Positions 25,400 through 40,918 of a stretch of DNA of 64,000 nt are shown piece by piece (within the stretch, counting starts at the first letter, position 1; every line of letters starts with the position of its first letter). The notes under the pieces are model-generated. The model was not told the DNA's origin. It saw nothing but the letters and a program-made list of their open reading frames with translations, and made no database searches. The stretch is taken from the NCBI GenBank assembly GCA_019722365.1, contig JADFUC010001000.1, forward strand, positions 1,240,001 to 1,304,000. The letters run 5' to 3'. Source of the DNA: Lithospermum erythrorhizon. Taxonomy: Eukaryota; Streptophyta; Magnoliopsida; Boraginales; Boraginaceae. Made by a program: the position numbers and the translations under genes.

Positions 25400-26204
25400 T
25401 GTTGTCGACAGTGTGCTTATTTGTCCACTACCATATGTGTTTTAATTAATCAAATAATTTGATAATTTACTCTACTTGTATGGTGTGTTTGTTTTTGGGA
25501 GGATGAGGGAGGATCAAGGGGAATTTAACAATTTTCCTTCTGTTTGGGAACAAATATGTTTCTCTAAAATATTTTGTCATAGTAAATAGTTTTCTGAAGT
25601 GTGCTCCTTAGGTGGAGAAAAATGGGAGGAAGCAAATATATATGAATTATATTATATTATTATATCTCTTCCCGATATTATAGTTCTATTAACATTTAAT
25701 TTATTACCAAATTCGTCCCACACTCTTTCCTCTAGGATAATTTAAATATTTCGTACCACTTAAAAATAAATTAGTAAACAATGGGGAAAGTAAAAATGAA
25801 TTAAAGAAAACAATCAGTGTCGTCTCAAAGAAGTAGGAACATCATGCCTTTAGTACTCACTCTTATAAGATAAGTAGGTAAAATCAGTATGACAAAACAT
25901 ATTGTTTAATTTCAGTTCAGATAATAGATTTCGGATGCAAGAATATCATGTGAGAAGCAAAGTCAGAAACATTAACTGTCCCATGCTTAACAAGGCAGAT
26001 ATGCTTATGGGAAAACCTACTTAGATTATTACGGAAATGACAATGTTAAAAATCTCTGAAAAAGCACAAGAATAAGCTCGAGGAGCTCAGATAGAGAGCT
26101 ATCCACATGGTTTAAGTAGACATAGAAAGTAAAATACAATTAGAAGTCTTTCGCCACAACGGGTCTTCCATACATGTAAGTTCCGTTAGGCAAAAAGGTT
26201 TTGT

Positions 26205-28547
<2,343 letters not shown>

Positions 28548-29812
28548 CTTTTTGGGAGAGGAGGGGGATGAGCTTGTATTGGAAGGTTTTGAAATTCGAA
28601 TTAGTGAAGTGTTTTGGGGGATTTGGATCTTGGGGTTTAACTATTTGTTGATTCGAGCAATGCTATACACCAAAAGCATTAATTGTTTGAGGTAAAATTT
28701 ATTTGCCCACAGTTGTAAAGTGTGGTAGTTACAAAATTATCTTAAATAAGTAGTTTCGAGTTCTCAAAAAAACACTATTTGGGTGTGTGTTTATTGGAAT
28801 CATTCTGACAGTCGAGGTTAGAATAGGTATCGAAATTCGGAAGTAATATATATCCACAGTTCCACTTGAGGCATTTCAAAATAATTGATGTTTAAGTTTG
28901 TGTAGAGCATGTAATTACTTTGTCGCTAATCCAAAAATATAAAAATTAATATGCATTGGATTTGTTTTTTAAAAGAAAATAATTTCATAATATTATTTAT
29001 TGTTATTTTCATAATATATAATAAATAATTAAAGTTATGCATAAAAGTGAGAAAATATTAATTTGAAATGGAGGGTAATATTAAAGGGAGTAAAATGACC
29101 GTTTTGTCAGCATTGAAAATATTTCTGGCTTGAAATGGGGGAGAGGGACATTCAAAGATAGTGGTACTTTCATATAAAGATCACTATTGTGGTGTGGTTT
29201 GTGGATATAATAGTTCATTAAAATTCGATTGGAAATAAATTTGTCGAGTTAGGTAGTTACATGACTGTTTTGGATATTGAACAATATTGTATGTCATTGA
29301 TGATGTGATTTGCACTAATTTTTTCATAAATTGAAAAGGTAATTGGTTCTTGAAATGAGAGAAAAGAGGTTTAATAAATGAATAAGAACAAATCAAATTT
29401 ATAAGTCTTTTAGAGTATTTAAGGTGTTTGAATTCTTAAAGTCTCCATCATCAAAATTGGTAGGACCTGATCGGGGGTGGACCACTATTGATCGGCCTAT
29501 AGTTGTACTCATGAAAATGTGTCTCCATAGTATATTTGAACTTTGCATACAAATATACAAAATTTTCAACATTAAAATATACTCTGTATTTGGTAAGGTA
29601 AAAAGATCTAATAGTAGTTTTACAAGAATCAGAAAGAGGACCCCTTTCAGTGAAAACTAAATCGATAATGAAGGTGAAACTGACAAACAATATAATTCTA
29701 ATTCCGCCAGACTGTATTCGGAGTTAATGGGTAATCTATTCAAGCTGCCAGGCAATGCCATGTACCAACACTCGCATTAGTAGTAGTAAGCGATACCAAT
29801 ATGTAACAATCT
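28548..29812. other. Intergenic region between the VID27 pseudogene and COQ10
   Basis: This is the upstream flank of the VID27 pseudogene and the downstream flank of COQ10. Short open frames at 29184-29396 and 29424-29660 have no domain or splice context. Nothing else was recognised. Confidence 0.55.
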
Positions 29813-32401
29813 TTAAGCCCTTTGTCGATATGGTTTCTCTAGAGGAACACCTGGTCCATATATCAAGCGGCAGCGTTCATCAAATGAACCGACAAGGCGA
29901 GAAACCACCTCCTTGAAGAACATGTTTGCTATCTGTAAGACGACGATCATAAATCAGATAGCTTATTATCAAAAAGAATACATCAGGTCTAGGTAAAAAA
30001 ATGTGGTTAAATGAGTCCCTCACATGTAAATCACATTCCTACGATAAACCAGTCAGTCTAATCATGTTCATATTGAGAAGGTTACCTGACGGTACAAAGG
30101 CGACTGAAACTTAAAATCCACAAGAAAATAAAGGTTGCAGGTCCCTGGAACAGCTCCTGGGTTGAATTGCCAGATATTTATCAGATGATCGAAAAGGGTA
30201 CTTTGAGATACCGTAGTCTTTAAGTAACATTCGACATCGGTGAAAAAGGATTGAACACTTAATTACATTACAGTTGCAAATGGACTACAGCATACAAATA
30301 TTCACTTATTGCCTTGCAGTATCATGCAGCGCTATGAATACATACATATATAAGACATACTGCACATGGGTATAACAGGTCCATCCAATTAACATCAACA
30401 ACACAGGATCTTATTGCTGATATAAAAAATGAAAGTGCATTTTTTAGGCTAATCCTTTATTCTAGGATTGAATAAGTGACTTCCAATATATTTATCCACC
30501 AGCTACAAATATATGGAATTTATTTACAACATTAGGCAGACCGATTCTCTATTTTCTGCTATGAGGATTGTTTTAGATGATAACTGTTGAATAACGAGTG
30601 AATACAGCAGAATGCTGATCAGCAGTGAACCACATTGATGTAATCCTTAGATGACGAACAAAATAATATTTTAGTCAGATCATATCCAACAGCAAGTCAT
30701 TAGCTCACTAACACAAACCTAGTTACAACTATAATAAGTTGTAAATAATGTAAGAACCACTATTAAAATAAAAGATCTACCCAACTAGAACATATAAGAT
30801 ACTCTACTATCATCATACCTTTAAAAAGTTTGGTTTTTTCATTTCTACATGAGATACATAGCTTTCCACGAGAAATTTGAAACCGATTTCAAGCTCTGCA
30901 TCAAAAGACCCATCTGGAAAATGACGGAGTATCGTAGATCTCTGACACCATGGTACAAAATCTTCATACATGTCCACAGCAGAAACCACCGCAAACAACT
31001 GCTCTGGTGAATACCTAATATTATCAAAGATATAATTCAGATCATAAAATTCCAATGCATTACAGTTGGACTGGTTAAATCTGAATGCAGGAGAACAACA
31101 AATAGCAAAGGATCTGATAGCAAATCAAAGAATATACTAGCAGCTAAAAAGCCTGTACAAATGCAGTCTGGTTATGATGCTGGTAGATAACATACATTCA
31201 TTTATCAACTATGATAAAGGCAATCCTAGAACTTCAGGTTTATTTGACAAAATTTTATGATGCTTACACTTGTGAACAATTATCTTCAGTCAAAAGCATG
31301 GATCAACAGAATTATTAGACCCTTTCATACTTCATCACCTAAAATACCAACATCTTCCAATTAACAAAAATCACAAAGATCCTCTACTGACTACCGCCCT
31401 TTTGCCTCTTTGCAAGCCTCGTGATTAAAAGAATGTAAATCATGCATTGGGTAGTTTTGATATAACTACCATGATATCGGCAAAACTCGATGTGCATTTT
31501 TTATCGAATAGGCAGGGAATGAAGCACACAAGGGAGCTATATATAATCCTTTCCTCAACAACCAAGAACATTCTATCACCCTTGCAATTATGTAAAAAAA
31601 GGAGTGTCAATATTAAACAAATTTTTTAGAATCCAAACTTAACAATTTTAGAATAAAATCAATATCAATTCTTCCCCACATTCCACAAATTGCTAATAAA
31701 CAAGCACAACAATAATTTAATTGGAACACTCAAGCTAACATATCCATGGCAATAGCTCCAAATATAACAAATTATAAAATCAAAACTTTACCCCAAACAC
31801 ACATTTTTCTTCATAGACCTTCAACAAAATCAATTCACCCCCCCAACAAAACATATCCATAATAATAGCTCAAAAATATAACAAAACGAAAGTAAAAATC
31901 AAGCTTTACCCCAAAACACATTTTTCTTCATAGTCCTTCGACAAAACATTCCCTTAACCACCCCCACACAAAACAAATTAACAAACATATCTATGATAAT
32001 AATTAATAGCTCAAATATAACAAACATATCTATGATAATAATTAATAGCTCAAAATATAACAAAAAATAAAATCAAAACTTTACCCCAAAACACGCTTTT
32101 CTTCATACACCTTGGACAAAACATTGCCTTCATCACCATCTCCAACACCCAAAAATCCACGCTTTTGCACAAAACTACTACCCTCAAACCCAGAAACAAA
32201 ACCCATGTTTCTTTTTTCCAAAAATCCATTTGAATTGTATGAAAATGAATCAATTCCAGCAATGCTATTCAATCCCCTGATAGGAACATAATCATTCATA
32301 ATCAAGAAACCATTTTTGGGATTTCTTAAACATTGTTTGGGAATATAAATATTATGTCTTGAAGCCAATCTAGATATAACCTTAGCTGGAAACCAAGACA
32401 T
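29813..32401 (-). CDS. COQ10: Coenzyme Q-binding protein COQ10, mitochondrial (intact, 254 aa)
   Basis: Four exons on the minus strand, 32401-32085, 31014-30819, 30217-30086 and 29932-29813, total 765 nt and close in phase. Residues 1-100 are an N-terminal extension with a basic, Ser/Leu-rich start (MSWFPAKVISRLASRH) fitting mitochondrial import. Residues about 105-235 form the START/polyketide-cyclase-like domain: YSPEQLFAVVSAVDMYEDFV, PWCQRS, FDAELEIGFKFLVESYVSHV, STLFDHLINIWQFNPG, CNLYFLVDFKFQSPLYRQ and MFFKEVVSRLVGSFDERC. In yeast and animals COQ10 binds ubiquinone or its precursors and is needed for efficient respiration and CoQ synthesis at the inner membrane. The exon 3 acceptor (CTTAAAG) is weak but is the one that keeps the frame. 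The exon 1 donor region is present in three tandem copies (separate entry). Confidence 0.94.
31734..32150. repeat. Triplicated exon 1 end and splice donor of COQ10
   Basis: Three tandem units lie in the exon 1/intron 1 boundary. Each, on the minus strand, has a block like TATGAAGAAAA..GTTTTGGG, the donor GTAAAG, and the intron start GCTATT..GATATG. Exon-end positions by analogy are 32085 (the donor that keeps the frame), 31910 and 31792. The middle copy still codes GNVLSKDYEEKCVLG; the third has an extra base in the coding part. Unit spacing is 118 and 175 bp. The larger one is partly due to a further 39-bp duplication of ACAAACATATCTATGATAAT at 31981 and 32020. Confidence 0.85.
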
Positions 32402-35069
32402 CCTCGTTTCCGAACAAACAATTTAATGTTGTAATAATTTTTTTTGTTGCTTTTTTAGGTGTCTATTAATTAATTTTTCTTCAATAATATGAAAACAATA
32501 TAGAAGTGGAGATTGCGTGAGATTGTTATGGAGATTAATTTGTACTTTTGTAGTATGCTATATCATAATGGGATGTTATGTTTGGTATTTATAGGTTGAA
32601 CAAATTATATGGTCCTAACCTCTTGGTTGTGTCTTCCAAACATATGGTGAAATCAAATTTCGAATCGAGTGTTATATTTTATGTGATATAATGAAAGATG
32701 ATTTAATAAGATCGTAATCACGATCTATTAACTGAAACATTATATCTGTTTGAATGATATGTCAATTTGAGTAACACTCTCGATTACACATCGCTAAAAT
32801 CATGGAACATATATTATTTATTTTTGTAAATTAATTTAAAATTTATAATAAAACATGTAGAAATCACAAAAGCAGTTGGAGTCACTTTATGAAACAGAAA
32901 CAATTATACTTCGTAAGCTCGAATCGCAGCAATCTAAAATCATTGGTATTAGGTGGGAGTAGGCTCTGTTGAAACTTACTGTAATAATAAATCTTTATCA
33001 CAATTCTTAGAAACAGCTCATGTGGCTTCTTGGAGATATTAAGATTCAATATCAATAAAATATGTATTTATTATCCTTTATCTGAAGCTATTTTACTAAA
33101 TAAAAATCGCTTTTTACCATATTAAGTAAGAAAACATGAAAAAAAAATTATATTTGTGATATATGTTTAATTTTTTTTTAAAATTTTATGTAAAAGTAAA
33201 TGAGTTTTAAATAAAGCCTTGGAGATACTATAATAATCTTAGGGCAGTGTGATATAAATTAGAATAATGCAAAATGTAATAGACTACGAACTCTACTGCT
33301 AAGCTTTTTTGGGTCTCGTAAAGATTCTGAATAATTTAGATTATTTTTTTTGACAATTTTATTACTCCGTAATACTTCTATTCCCAAGAAAAAAAGTTGC
33401 AAATAGTGATCATCATCAGTCATCACCTATTCACCTCATTAATAACAATAACAGATTTACAAATTGAAAAGTATGATTAGGTACTGCAACGACGAATAGT
33501 ACAAAGTATAATCTTGTTGACTGCCATGTGCCTTTTGTAATTGCCACATTTCAATAACTTGCAATTTTTTTAATATTGATTCAATTTATTATATACAATG
33601 ACACAACAAAATTGGACCAACAAACAAGTACACGGAACTATTTCGAGGACTTGTCACCTAAATTTAGAAGAAGGTTTTGATACCATCTTAAATTTATTAA
33701 ATGGGAGGAGAGCATATTTCATAAGTTTAAAAATCTGTTATCACAAGCCAATTGATGATAGGTGTGTTAAGTATTTAGTTTATATGGTAATGACTAACTT
33801 TCATATTTACTGATATTGAACTGTCCCATTAACTTTTTAAGTTGTTGAGATATTATAACAGCAACTACGGATCATTTGATACTGACAATAAAAGAAAAGC
33901 CAACCAAGTGAATATTTGTTTTTGGTTGTTTGGACAATGGTCGCATTATTTATCTGCTAGGAACATATAAATCCATTGGTGATATCATAGATGACCCATC
34001 AACATGAAGTGTATATGATTTATAGTAAGGAGCTTAATGAATTCAGTTGGGATTAGGTTTAGGCGTTTTTGGAGGCAAGGCAGAGAGCGCCAGTCGGATG
34101 AGATAGAAGCAAAAGAAACCGGTTAGGTCAAGTCATCGGTTCGATCAGTTCGGTTGAGTTCTCGGTTATTTTGATTCCGTCGGTTCGGTTATTTTGGTTT
34201 TTTGATTTGGGTTACCGATTTATTTAGGTTATATATACATATATATAATATTTTTAATTTTTTATTCAAAAAATTCAATGATTCGATTCGGTTCCGAGCA
34301 ATTTCGATTTTTATTTTTCAGGGCGAAATCGGTTCGGTTCCTCAATTCGGTTATTTTCGGTTCGGTTGAATTCGGTTAGGTTGGTTGTATTTTGTTGGAA
34401 GTCTATAATTTATAGTAATGAAATTAATTTATGAATACAATTTCATTATACAGATTTTATGGCGGTTATTTAACAATTAAAGCTGAGAATTATAGGTGCT
34501 ACATGATCGACTCTTACCAAGTTCGTATGTGACTATCATGGTTTCACTTCATAAACAATGCATCAGTGGACATCTTCTAACCTGTATGTATCTCAAGCAA
34601 TTCTCACACATTTTATTCTCAATCAGAGCAACTTTATTCTCTCTCGAATCACCTCATTTTTAGTTTTATTTTTGCGAGTGACTCAAACAAGTTTCTCAAC
34701 ATTTTTATATTTACTCTTGACATCTTTACTAGCTAACACTCAGTCGCCTACTTTGTAGTTGGTCTTTATTGTCATCCTCTTAATATTTACCTAAATTTTT
34801 TGGAACATTTTATCCTTATAACACCCCTAACATGCTTCTCCATTTACTCCATCCTACTTGAACTTGCTATCTAATATCATCATGAAATTCTCCATTATTC
34901 TTAGTCTTTTCCCTCAATCTTGACACTAATTGTTATACTTATATTAACCAAGATATTTGTATTGCATGAGCAGATTGGGGTTAAAAGTTTAAACTATCAT
35001 CTACAATTAGCATTAGAATGACAAATGAGTTGATACTTAAAAGACTATGTTATGCATATAGAAAAATCT
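32402..35069. other. Intergenic region between COQ10 and the GLR pseudogene
   Basis: This is the upstream flank of COQ10. About 34110-34385 is rich in GGTTCGGTT/TTCGGTTA motifs (low complexity), which also occur at 57050-57560. The 71-codon frame at 33598 and the 66-codon frame at 34558 have no recognisable domain. No gene was found. Confidence 0.5.
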
Positions 35070-38000
35070 CTACAATGTTGAATTATGGTCATCTCCATGC
35101 CCCTGAAAGTTAATAATTTGCACATTTGTTCTGTCAACAGAGGATGGTCTTCTGAAAAATGTGAAGCAACTTCTTCCCCAAATGCAAACTCTTCCACTAG
35201 TCAATAATGATTCAAAGAATTCACTCATTGACAAGTGCTTTTCCAATATATGAAAAACTGCCCTCATAACCACAACAACACATACTGAACCTGAAATTAT
35301 AAGCAACCCTGAAAAGGGTAGAATGCCTAAACTTTTCTCGTCTCCTTACCCGGTCGAGGAGGTGCAATTAAAAGAGGAGAGCATGTCATTTTCCAACTTA
35401 ACTATCTCCCCCTTCTCTGTAATATTCAGAATCGCCTCTGATATATCATTTGCCAACTTAGAATTCTTTGGAAAAACCTGATCAACATGTCATTGTGAAT
35501 AATAATTTGAGTAGGAACATCTGAAAATCATTACTATTTCATATTTTCATTTCATCACATGTGCCTTTCTCAGAGATAGCAACAAAGTTATGTTTGTCTT
35601 GTCTGTAAATGAAATACTTAAACTACTTCTTATTCTTTGAATACAATCAAAATGTGGCATAATTGGGACATAAGAAGTGATATCTCTATGGTTTAGATGG
35701 AATATTATTACTATTCTATAGTGACTTTCAAGAAAGATGAAATATTTTAAAACAGCAGATTGACAAATAAGTCATAAGTTCTAAGAACATTGAAATACAA
35801 CATGTGTTACCACTAAGTTAACATTTAGCATAATTTTCATACACCACAATTTATACCCAAGTAAAAAGAGGGAAAATGATAGACAATCTTACAAATCCCA
35901 TGTCTCCAAGTTTCCAGGTTGGGCCTGCCATAGCATATTGGTTGCAATATTTCGCCAGGAACACTTTGGCATGAGGAGCAGACAAGAATGCTGCTTCTAT
36001 ATCTCCTTTCTCAAAAACTTCTGGATATTGATCAAGACTCTCATATTCCTTGACATTACTGGGTGGGAAATTTAGAACATTTTTCAGGTATTGACCTATA
36101 AATGATCTCCGATTGCAACCAACTTTTGCATTAGTATTCAAGTCTGTTACCGAGGGATTTAGAACTTTTACAGTCATGATCGAACTTAGAACTGCGGTGA
36201 AACAAGCTGCAGTTACTATAATCACACACAACCAAGTCGCCAACAAAAGACGAGATAGATTGTGCCTAATATGTTGCCCTGCAAAAATAAGTTCAGTTAC
36301 ATAATCAAATTAGGAAGTCAGCCATTACATTTCAACACTACGACAATGAGGGTGTTCTTAAATTTTTCCAAAAAAACCCAACCAGCTCATAAACAATCTA
36401 CATAAAAAAAAACTTGGAGCGAGGAGGAGTTTTTCGCAGGACCTTATAAGATGCAGAATTGGGGGGGTGTTGAGTTATGTTTCCAAACACACTCGATATA
36501 AGACATTTTAACCAAGGGCGGTCTCATTTCATCTGAGGGGTACAAATTAAATGTACAATATATGCTTACTTTGTGATAATGATAGAATGGTGATGGAAAA
36601 CCAAAGAACTGCACCAATGTCTTTGGAAAATGAACTTTTAGCAAAATCTGAATTGCCATTTATGTTTTCATTCAAATAAATTACTGATCCTGTCAATATA
36701 TTCATAGTTGCAATTACTAGCCAGGTCTCCAGTTTGAAGGCTTTCATCACACAAATCTTCCTTGTGTGATGCCGCATGTTGCAGGTACGATCATCACAAG
36801 AGAATCCTCGAAATAAGGCAATGAAAATTCTGCCATTTCATATCTACTCGCCAGGATGGTTATATCACCAATTGCCCCATCAAAGCCCTTGAATAATAAA
36901 CAAATCAAGGCAACATAAAACAATTATTATCTCTTTAGTAACACTATTTTTATTTAGTAAGCGCATCAATTCAGTCTCTCATTCTCTTATCTCATAACTT
37001 ACTTTTTTATCAATTTAGGCGAATAGGTGATTAGCATTGCATATAATTAGACAATGCTAAACAGAGATAATTTATTTTAAATGGGAACAACGAGTATCTT
37101 ATATTGTCTCCGAATTGGTAATTACAGTATTTAGTACACAATTATAATATCACATCTGGTTGGTAATGCAAGAACTAGAATAAACTATAGTACACTACTT
37201 TTGGTCGAGATAAACATCAAGAATGTACCTCATTCTGAACTGCCTTCATCAAATTGTCATACGAGTCACCGAAGGGGAACAACTTATAGTTCAATTGGTA
37301 AGGAAGCTTCTTAACCGCGGCCTCAAATACTTCTATTGAGATTCCTGGAAAAGAAGTTTCATTCATATTTTGATGAAAACTCACTTTAACAATTTGTTCA
37401 CATGCACCCAAAGGAACTGCTATCATCAATTGTTTCTCTGAATTATAACCAAGTGGAACCTCTTGTTGTCCACCAGGCCAAAAAACCTTATTCATTCCCT
37501 CTCTTGAATCTTCAAAAAATCTACCTTTTTGTTCCCATTGAGTAAGCTCTCTGTAGCTTTGGCGTATAACATTTACAATACTAAAAACTATCTTTTGTGA
37601 CAAAAAACCATTTTTGAATCTTAATCTCCCACTCAACCCTTCAGGTTCACTAGACAACATTTGATGAATTAATTCTCTTGAACTAATTATGCTTCCTTTT
37701 GAACTCTGCATAGCTTTTCCAAGAATCCATATTGCATCATAGGCTCTAAAAGCATATTTGCTTGGAGAAATAATGTAATCCTCATGAGACATTGTTATAG
37801 ACTTTCTTAAAAATTTATGCCTAAACTCTTTGTGCGTGGGATTTGTTATTTTCTTGAAAAACTTGTGTCTTGAAACCAATCACACCTTGCATGTTCTTGA
37901 TTAGTGATGGTTCCATTGATTCAAGAAGACTAGCTAAATCATCACTTATGATCCAAACATAATATTTTTAAAACTGTTGGTTTGTTCATATAATGCAGTC

Positions 38001-38260
38001 ACTTTTGGCCATTTAAAATGGGAAATTATATCAGAAAGGCATTGCATCTGCATGGTGAGTGTGTTATTATTGTTCATTTGGAAAATGTTCAAAGGGGGGG
38101 AGATTGAGGGGAATTTCTGATCTGCATTAAGGATGGATTAGGGAGATTTATTTATTAGAGTTTGATAAACTCAGAGATAATTACTGCTTCTTGAAGTGAG
38201 AACTGTCCTACAATGGCTTGTACACTTTTGTGTTGCCTGATCAGGTCAATTGCTGCAATT
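35070..38260 (-). pseudogene. Glutamate receptor-like (GLR) channel pseudogene
   Basis: The pieces run in GLR order on the minus strand. The ligand-binding (ANF) domain starts abruptly at about 38260 (AAIDLIRQHKSVQAIVGQFS, ending in a stop), then ISHFKWPKVTALYEQ, then in a shifted frame VWIISDDLASLLESMEPSLI, then 37879-37217 with SKYAFRAYDAIWILGKAMQS, LSGRLRFKNG and ISIEVFEAAVKKLPYQLNYK. An exon at about 36893 has GFDGAIGDITILASRYEMAE and PYFEDSLVMIVP, followed by a frameshift into FKLETWLVIATM..DIGAVLWFSI (M1 and pore region). 36246-35880 holds LLATWLCVIIVTAACFTAVL and the second ligand-binding half. About 35485-35070 holds the last part, with a stop after CTSSTG just before the final membrane segment (LLIISGSVCVVVVM). 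The first half of the ANF domain and any signal peptide are missing. Functional GLRs are plasma-membrane Ca2+-permeable channels of about 900 aa. At least four frame breaks or stops make this copy dead. Confidence 0.87.
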
Positions 38261-39184
38261 AAACAAATCTCTGTGAATGTTTCTGCTGCAAATTATGAGT
38301 GCAATAAAGTAAACATACATTTAGCCCATTACATTTAGATACTATTATTTACAACAACGTAAGCGAGCGACTCGAGATATTGTAATAACACAATTCCGGA
38401 TTCATGCAGATTATTCGACGGATGGAGCTTATATGCTTAAGCAATAATATCGGTAAGTCATGTCCGATATTTCTATAACAAAAAATGAGAGTTAATAAAG
38501 TCCTAATAAAAACAAGAATCATGTACTCAATATCATGAAAAATTGCATTGCATTTGAATTCAAATACAAGTCTTGAACTACATGTTCAACATGTTATATT
38601 TATACCGACCAAATATATGATACTTAACAAAACGGCCAAATTGAATAATATTGTACTTAACAAAAAGGACAAATTGATATATGGTATATACGTTAAAGGA
38701 AGCTCGATAAAGCATATAGAGATAGAAGAGAACAAATTATATTAGAATAAACTTATAAATATACGTAAGAACCAAATTCATATTTATGTGCGCATAACAT
38801 CAAATACTTACAGAATAATAAAGAATCTACATAAATTATTAAAACTAATATGGATCCATCTCAATAGAAGTGGACAAGTATTGTTTATTTCAGTTGCATT
38901 GATATCTTCTTGTTTTCAGTTAGAATCTTTCGTTTAATTCGAGCATGCATTGCTTAGCTTGTTTTTTTATGTTAGACCTCGACTATGTTCATAAGGATAA
39001 GAAAGTCATCATCCACAATCCAATTATGTAGATCATGTTAATAGGTGTGGGTTGGTCCGATATTTTTATGTTTTTTTTATCGCACTGCGTTTTTTGATAA
39101 TGTTCGATACGGCGTTAGTCTTTAAGTTTTGTTTGGTGCGTTGAAAGTCGGTTTATTGCTACGACTTGACATGAGTATAGTTTA

Positions 39185-39435
39185 TAATCCTTCCATTCCA
39201 CAAAAATTATCCACTTTATCTTTTGCTTAACTCTCAATTTTAAACCGTATATATTTTTTGTTTGTATTTGTATAATACTGATTATAAAAACGAAAATAAC
39301 GTAAAAATACATTTCAAACTCTTTCCATTGATATATTTTTTATAAAATATTATAAACTACAATTAAATATATTTAAGGTCAAATTTGAAAGTTATAATTA
39401 TAAAAGAAAGTGTAATCTTGTGGAATGGATTAAGT
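39185..39435. mobile_element. Small MITE-like element with about 30-bp inverted ends
   Basis: The left end TAATCCTTCCATTCCACAAA (continuing ATTATCCACTTT) is matched on the minus strand at the right end by TTAATCCATTCCACAAGATT (continuing ACACTTTC). The interior is about 190 bp of AT-rich sequence. This fits a Stowaway-type MITE, but the exact target site is unclear. Confidence 0.5.
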
Positions 39436-40480
39436 ATTTAACATTGTCTAATATATTAATTTTCTTTGTTTTGGGAATTTTTGGTAGTATTCAATACCAA
39501 TTTGAATTGTATTATCAGGATACCTTCGAATATAAGGTTTGAATATGACTTTTTTTTTAATAGTTAATACTTTGTATTATAATAATTTTCAACCCTCCTA
39601 TCCTACATGAGATTCAAAGAGCCTCGCCGATCAAAGAAATGCTAACTCAATCTGCTAAATAATTGGACATGTCCGAATCTAACATTTTAAGTTTAAAATA
39701 AGTCGACCGAATCTATGCAATGTGGACGGTGGATATTTTATCCCAAGTACAAGTAGTAGTGCATATTCTTAAATTTTTGGTTTATACTTTCCTCGTACCT
39801 CAATTCCTCCAACAACTTTGGACCTAGATGAAATTTCCTGGAAATTTTTCAGTTTTTGTTTCACTTATTTGTAGTTCTCCTTTCACTATCGACTATGCAC
39901 TATTCTCAGCTTTTTGTGAAGGCGACAACTTTCAACCTTTAGTGGGAGTTTGTGGAAGAGGTGTACGGAAAGTTACCTCCACAAATTTATACGAGTATGA
40001 TTCTAGTATTATTTTAATATTGTAATTAGATTTTTATATTTTTGTATTATCAATTTATTCGCTTCCTTACATAAAATTGCTTGTCAGTGAATATGAGAAA
40101 ATATTTGTGATACTAGAATGGTAATATGTAACCACAAGATCGATGAACATCAATTAAGATGAGTTCGATAAGTTAACAATCCAAATTCAGTTAACAAGAC
40201 GATGAAAGCTTTAATTTGAGGAGAAAAAAGCAGAAGGTTAAAAATCTCTAAAGAATAATGTATGTATAAATTTTGTCACACACATCTCATGAGATTTTCA
40301 TTTTATCCCCATTCATTTTTTTCTTGCTCAAAAGTCATAAAGTTTATAATAACTCAACAACTTATGTAAATGCTGGTTTGGTAAGCACTTGGTCTGATTT
40401 AATTGCAGGCCATTAGATCGTATGGCCCTTGACTTAAGCCACAAACATATGCAGGCCAATTGAAGTTAATCTTATCTATA

Positions 40481-40523
40481 TACTATATATATATATATAT
40501 ATATAGTATATATATAGTGAGAA

Positions 40524-40599
<76 letters not shown>
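40481..40599. repeat. TA dinucleotide microsatellite
   Basis: There is an interrupted TA run to about 40517, then an uninterrupted AT/TA run of about 70 bp from 40528 to 40599. It is probably length-variable between individuals. Confidence 0.95.
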
Positions 40600-40601
<2 letters not shown>

Positions 40602-40760
40602 AGCAGCAGCCTAAGATATTTAATTGTTTGATGAAGCTCTAAATGCAATCTAAATATGCCACGTTAATCATTAATTAAATAGAAGTTATTTTTAATGCAT
40701 GATGAACTTTTTAATTTGACACGTGAGTTTCTTATATATGCTTAACAATTGTTACCAAAT

Positions 40761-40918
40761 ATATTTATAAATTTGATAAACTTATCAATTAAAATGAGTT
40801 AATATTTAAAATTATTACTTTATAATTTTTTATAATTAATATATTTATAAATTTGATAAACTTTTCAATTAAAATGAGTTAATATTTAAAATTATTACTT
40901 TTATAATTATTACGATGC
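40761..40918. repeat. 80-bp tandem duplication
   Basis: ATATTTATAAATTTGATAAA at 40761 recurs at 40841. The following stretch (CTT.TCAATTAAAATGAGTT and AATATTTAAAATTATTACTT) is repeated almost without change. Two copies are seen. Confidence 0.9.

Larger units (their letters stand above)
24142..26204. other. Intergenic region with tandem repeat and tRNA relic
   Basis: No protein-coding exon is seen. The stretch contains a perfect 43-bp tandem duplication and a minus-strand tRNA-derived pseudogene, both listed separately. About 25440-25800 is plain AT-rich spacer. Confidence 0.6.

Noticed and set aside
33598..33813. 71-codon plus-strand frame
   Set aside because: No domain, AT-rich context and no splice signals linking it to other exons.
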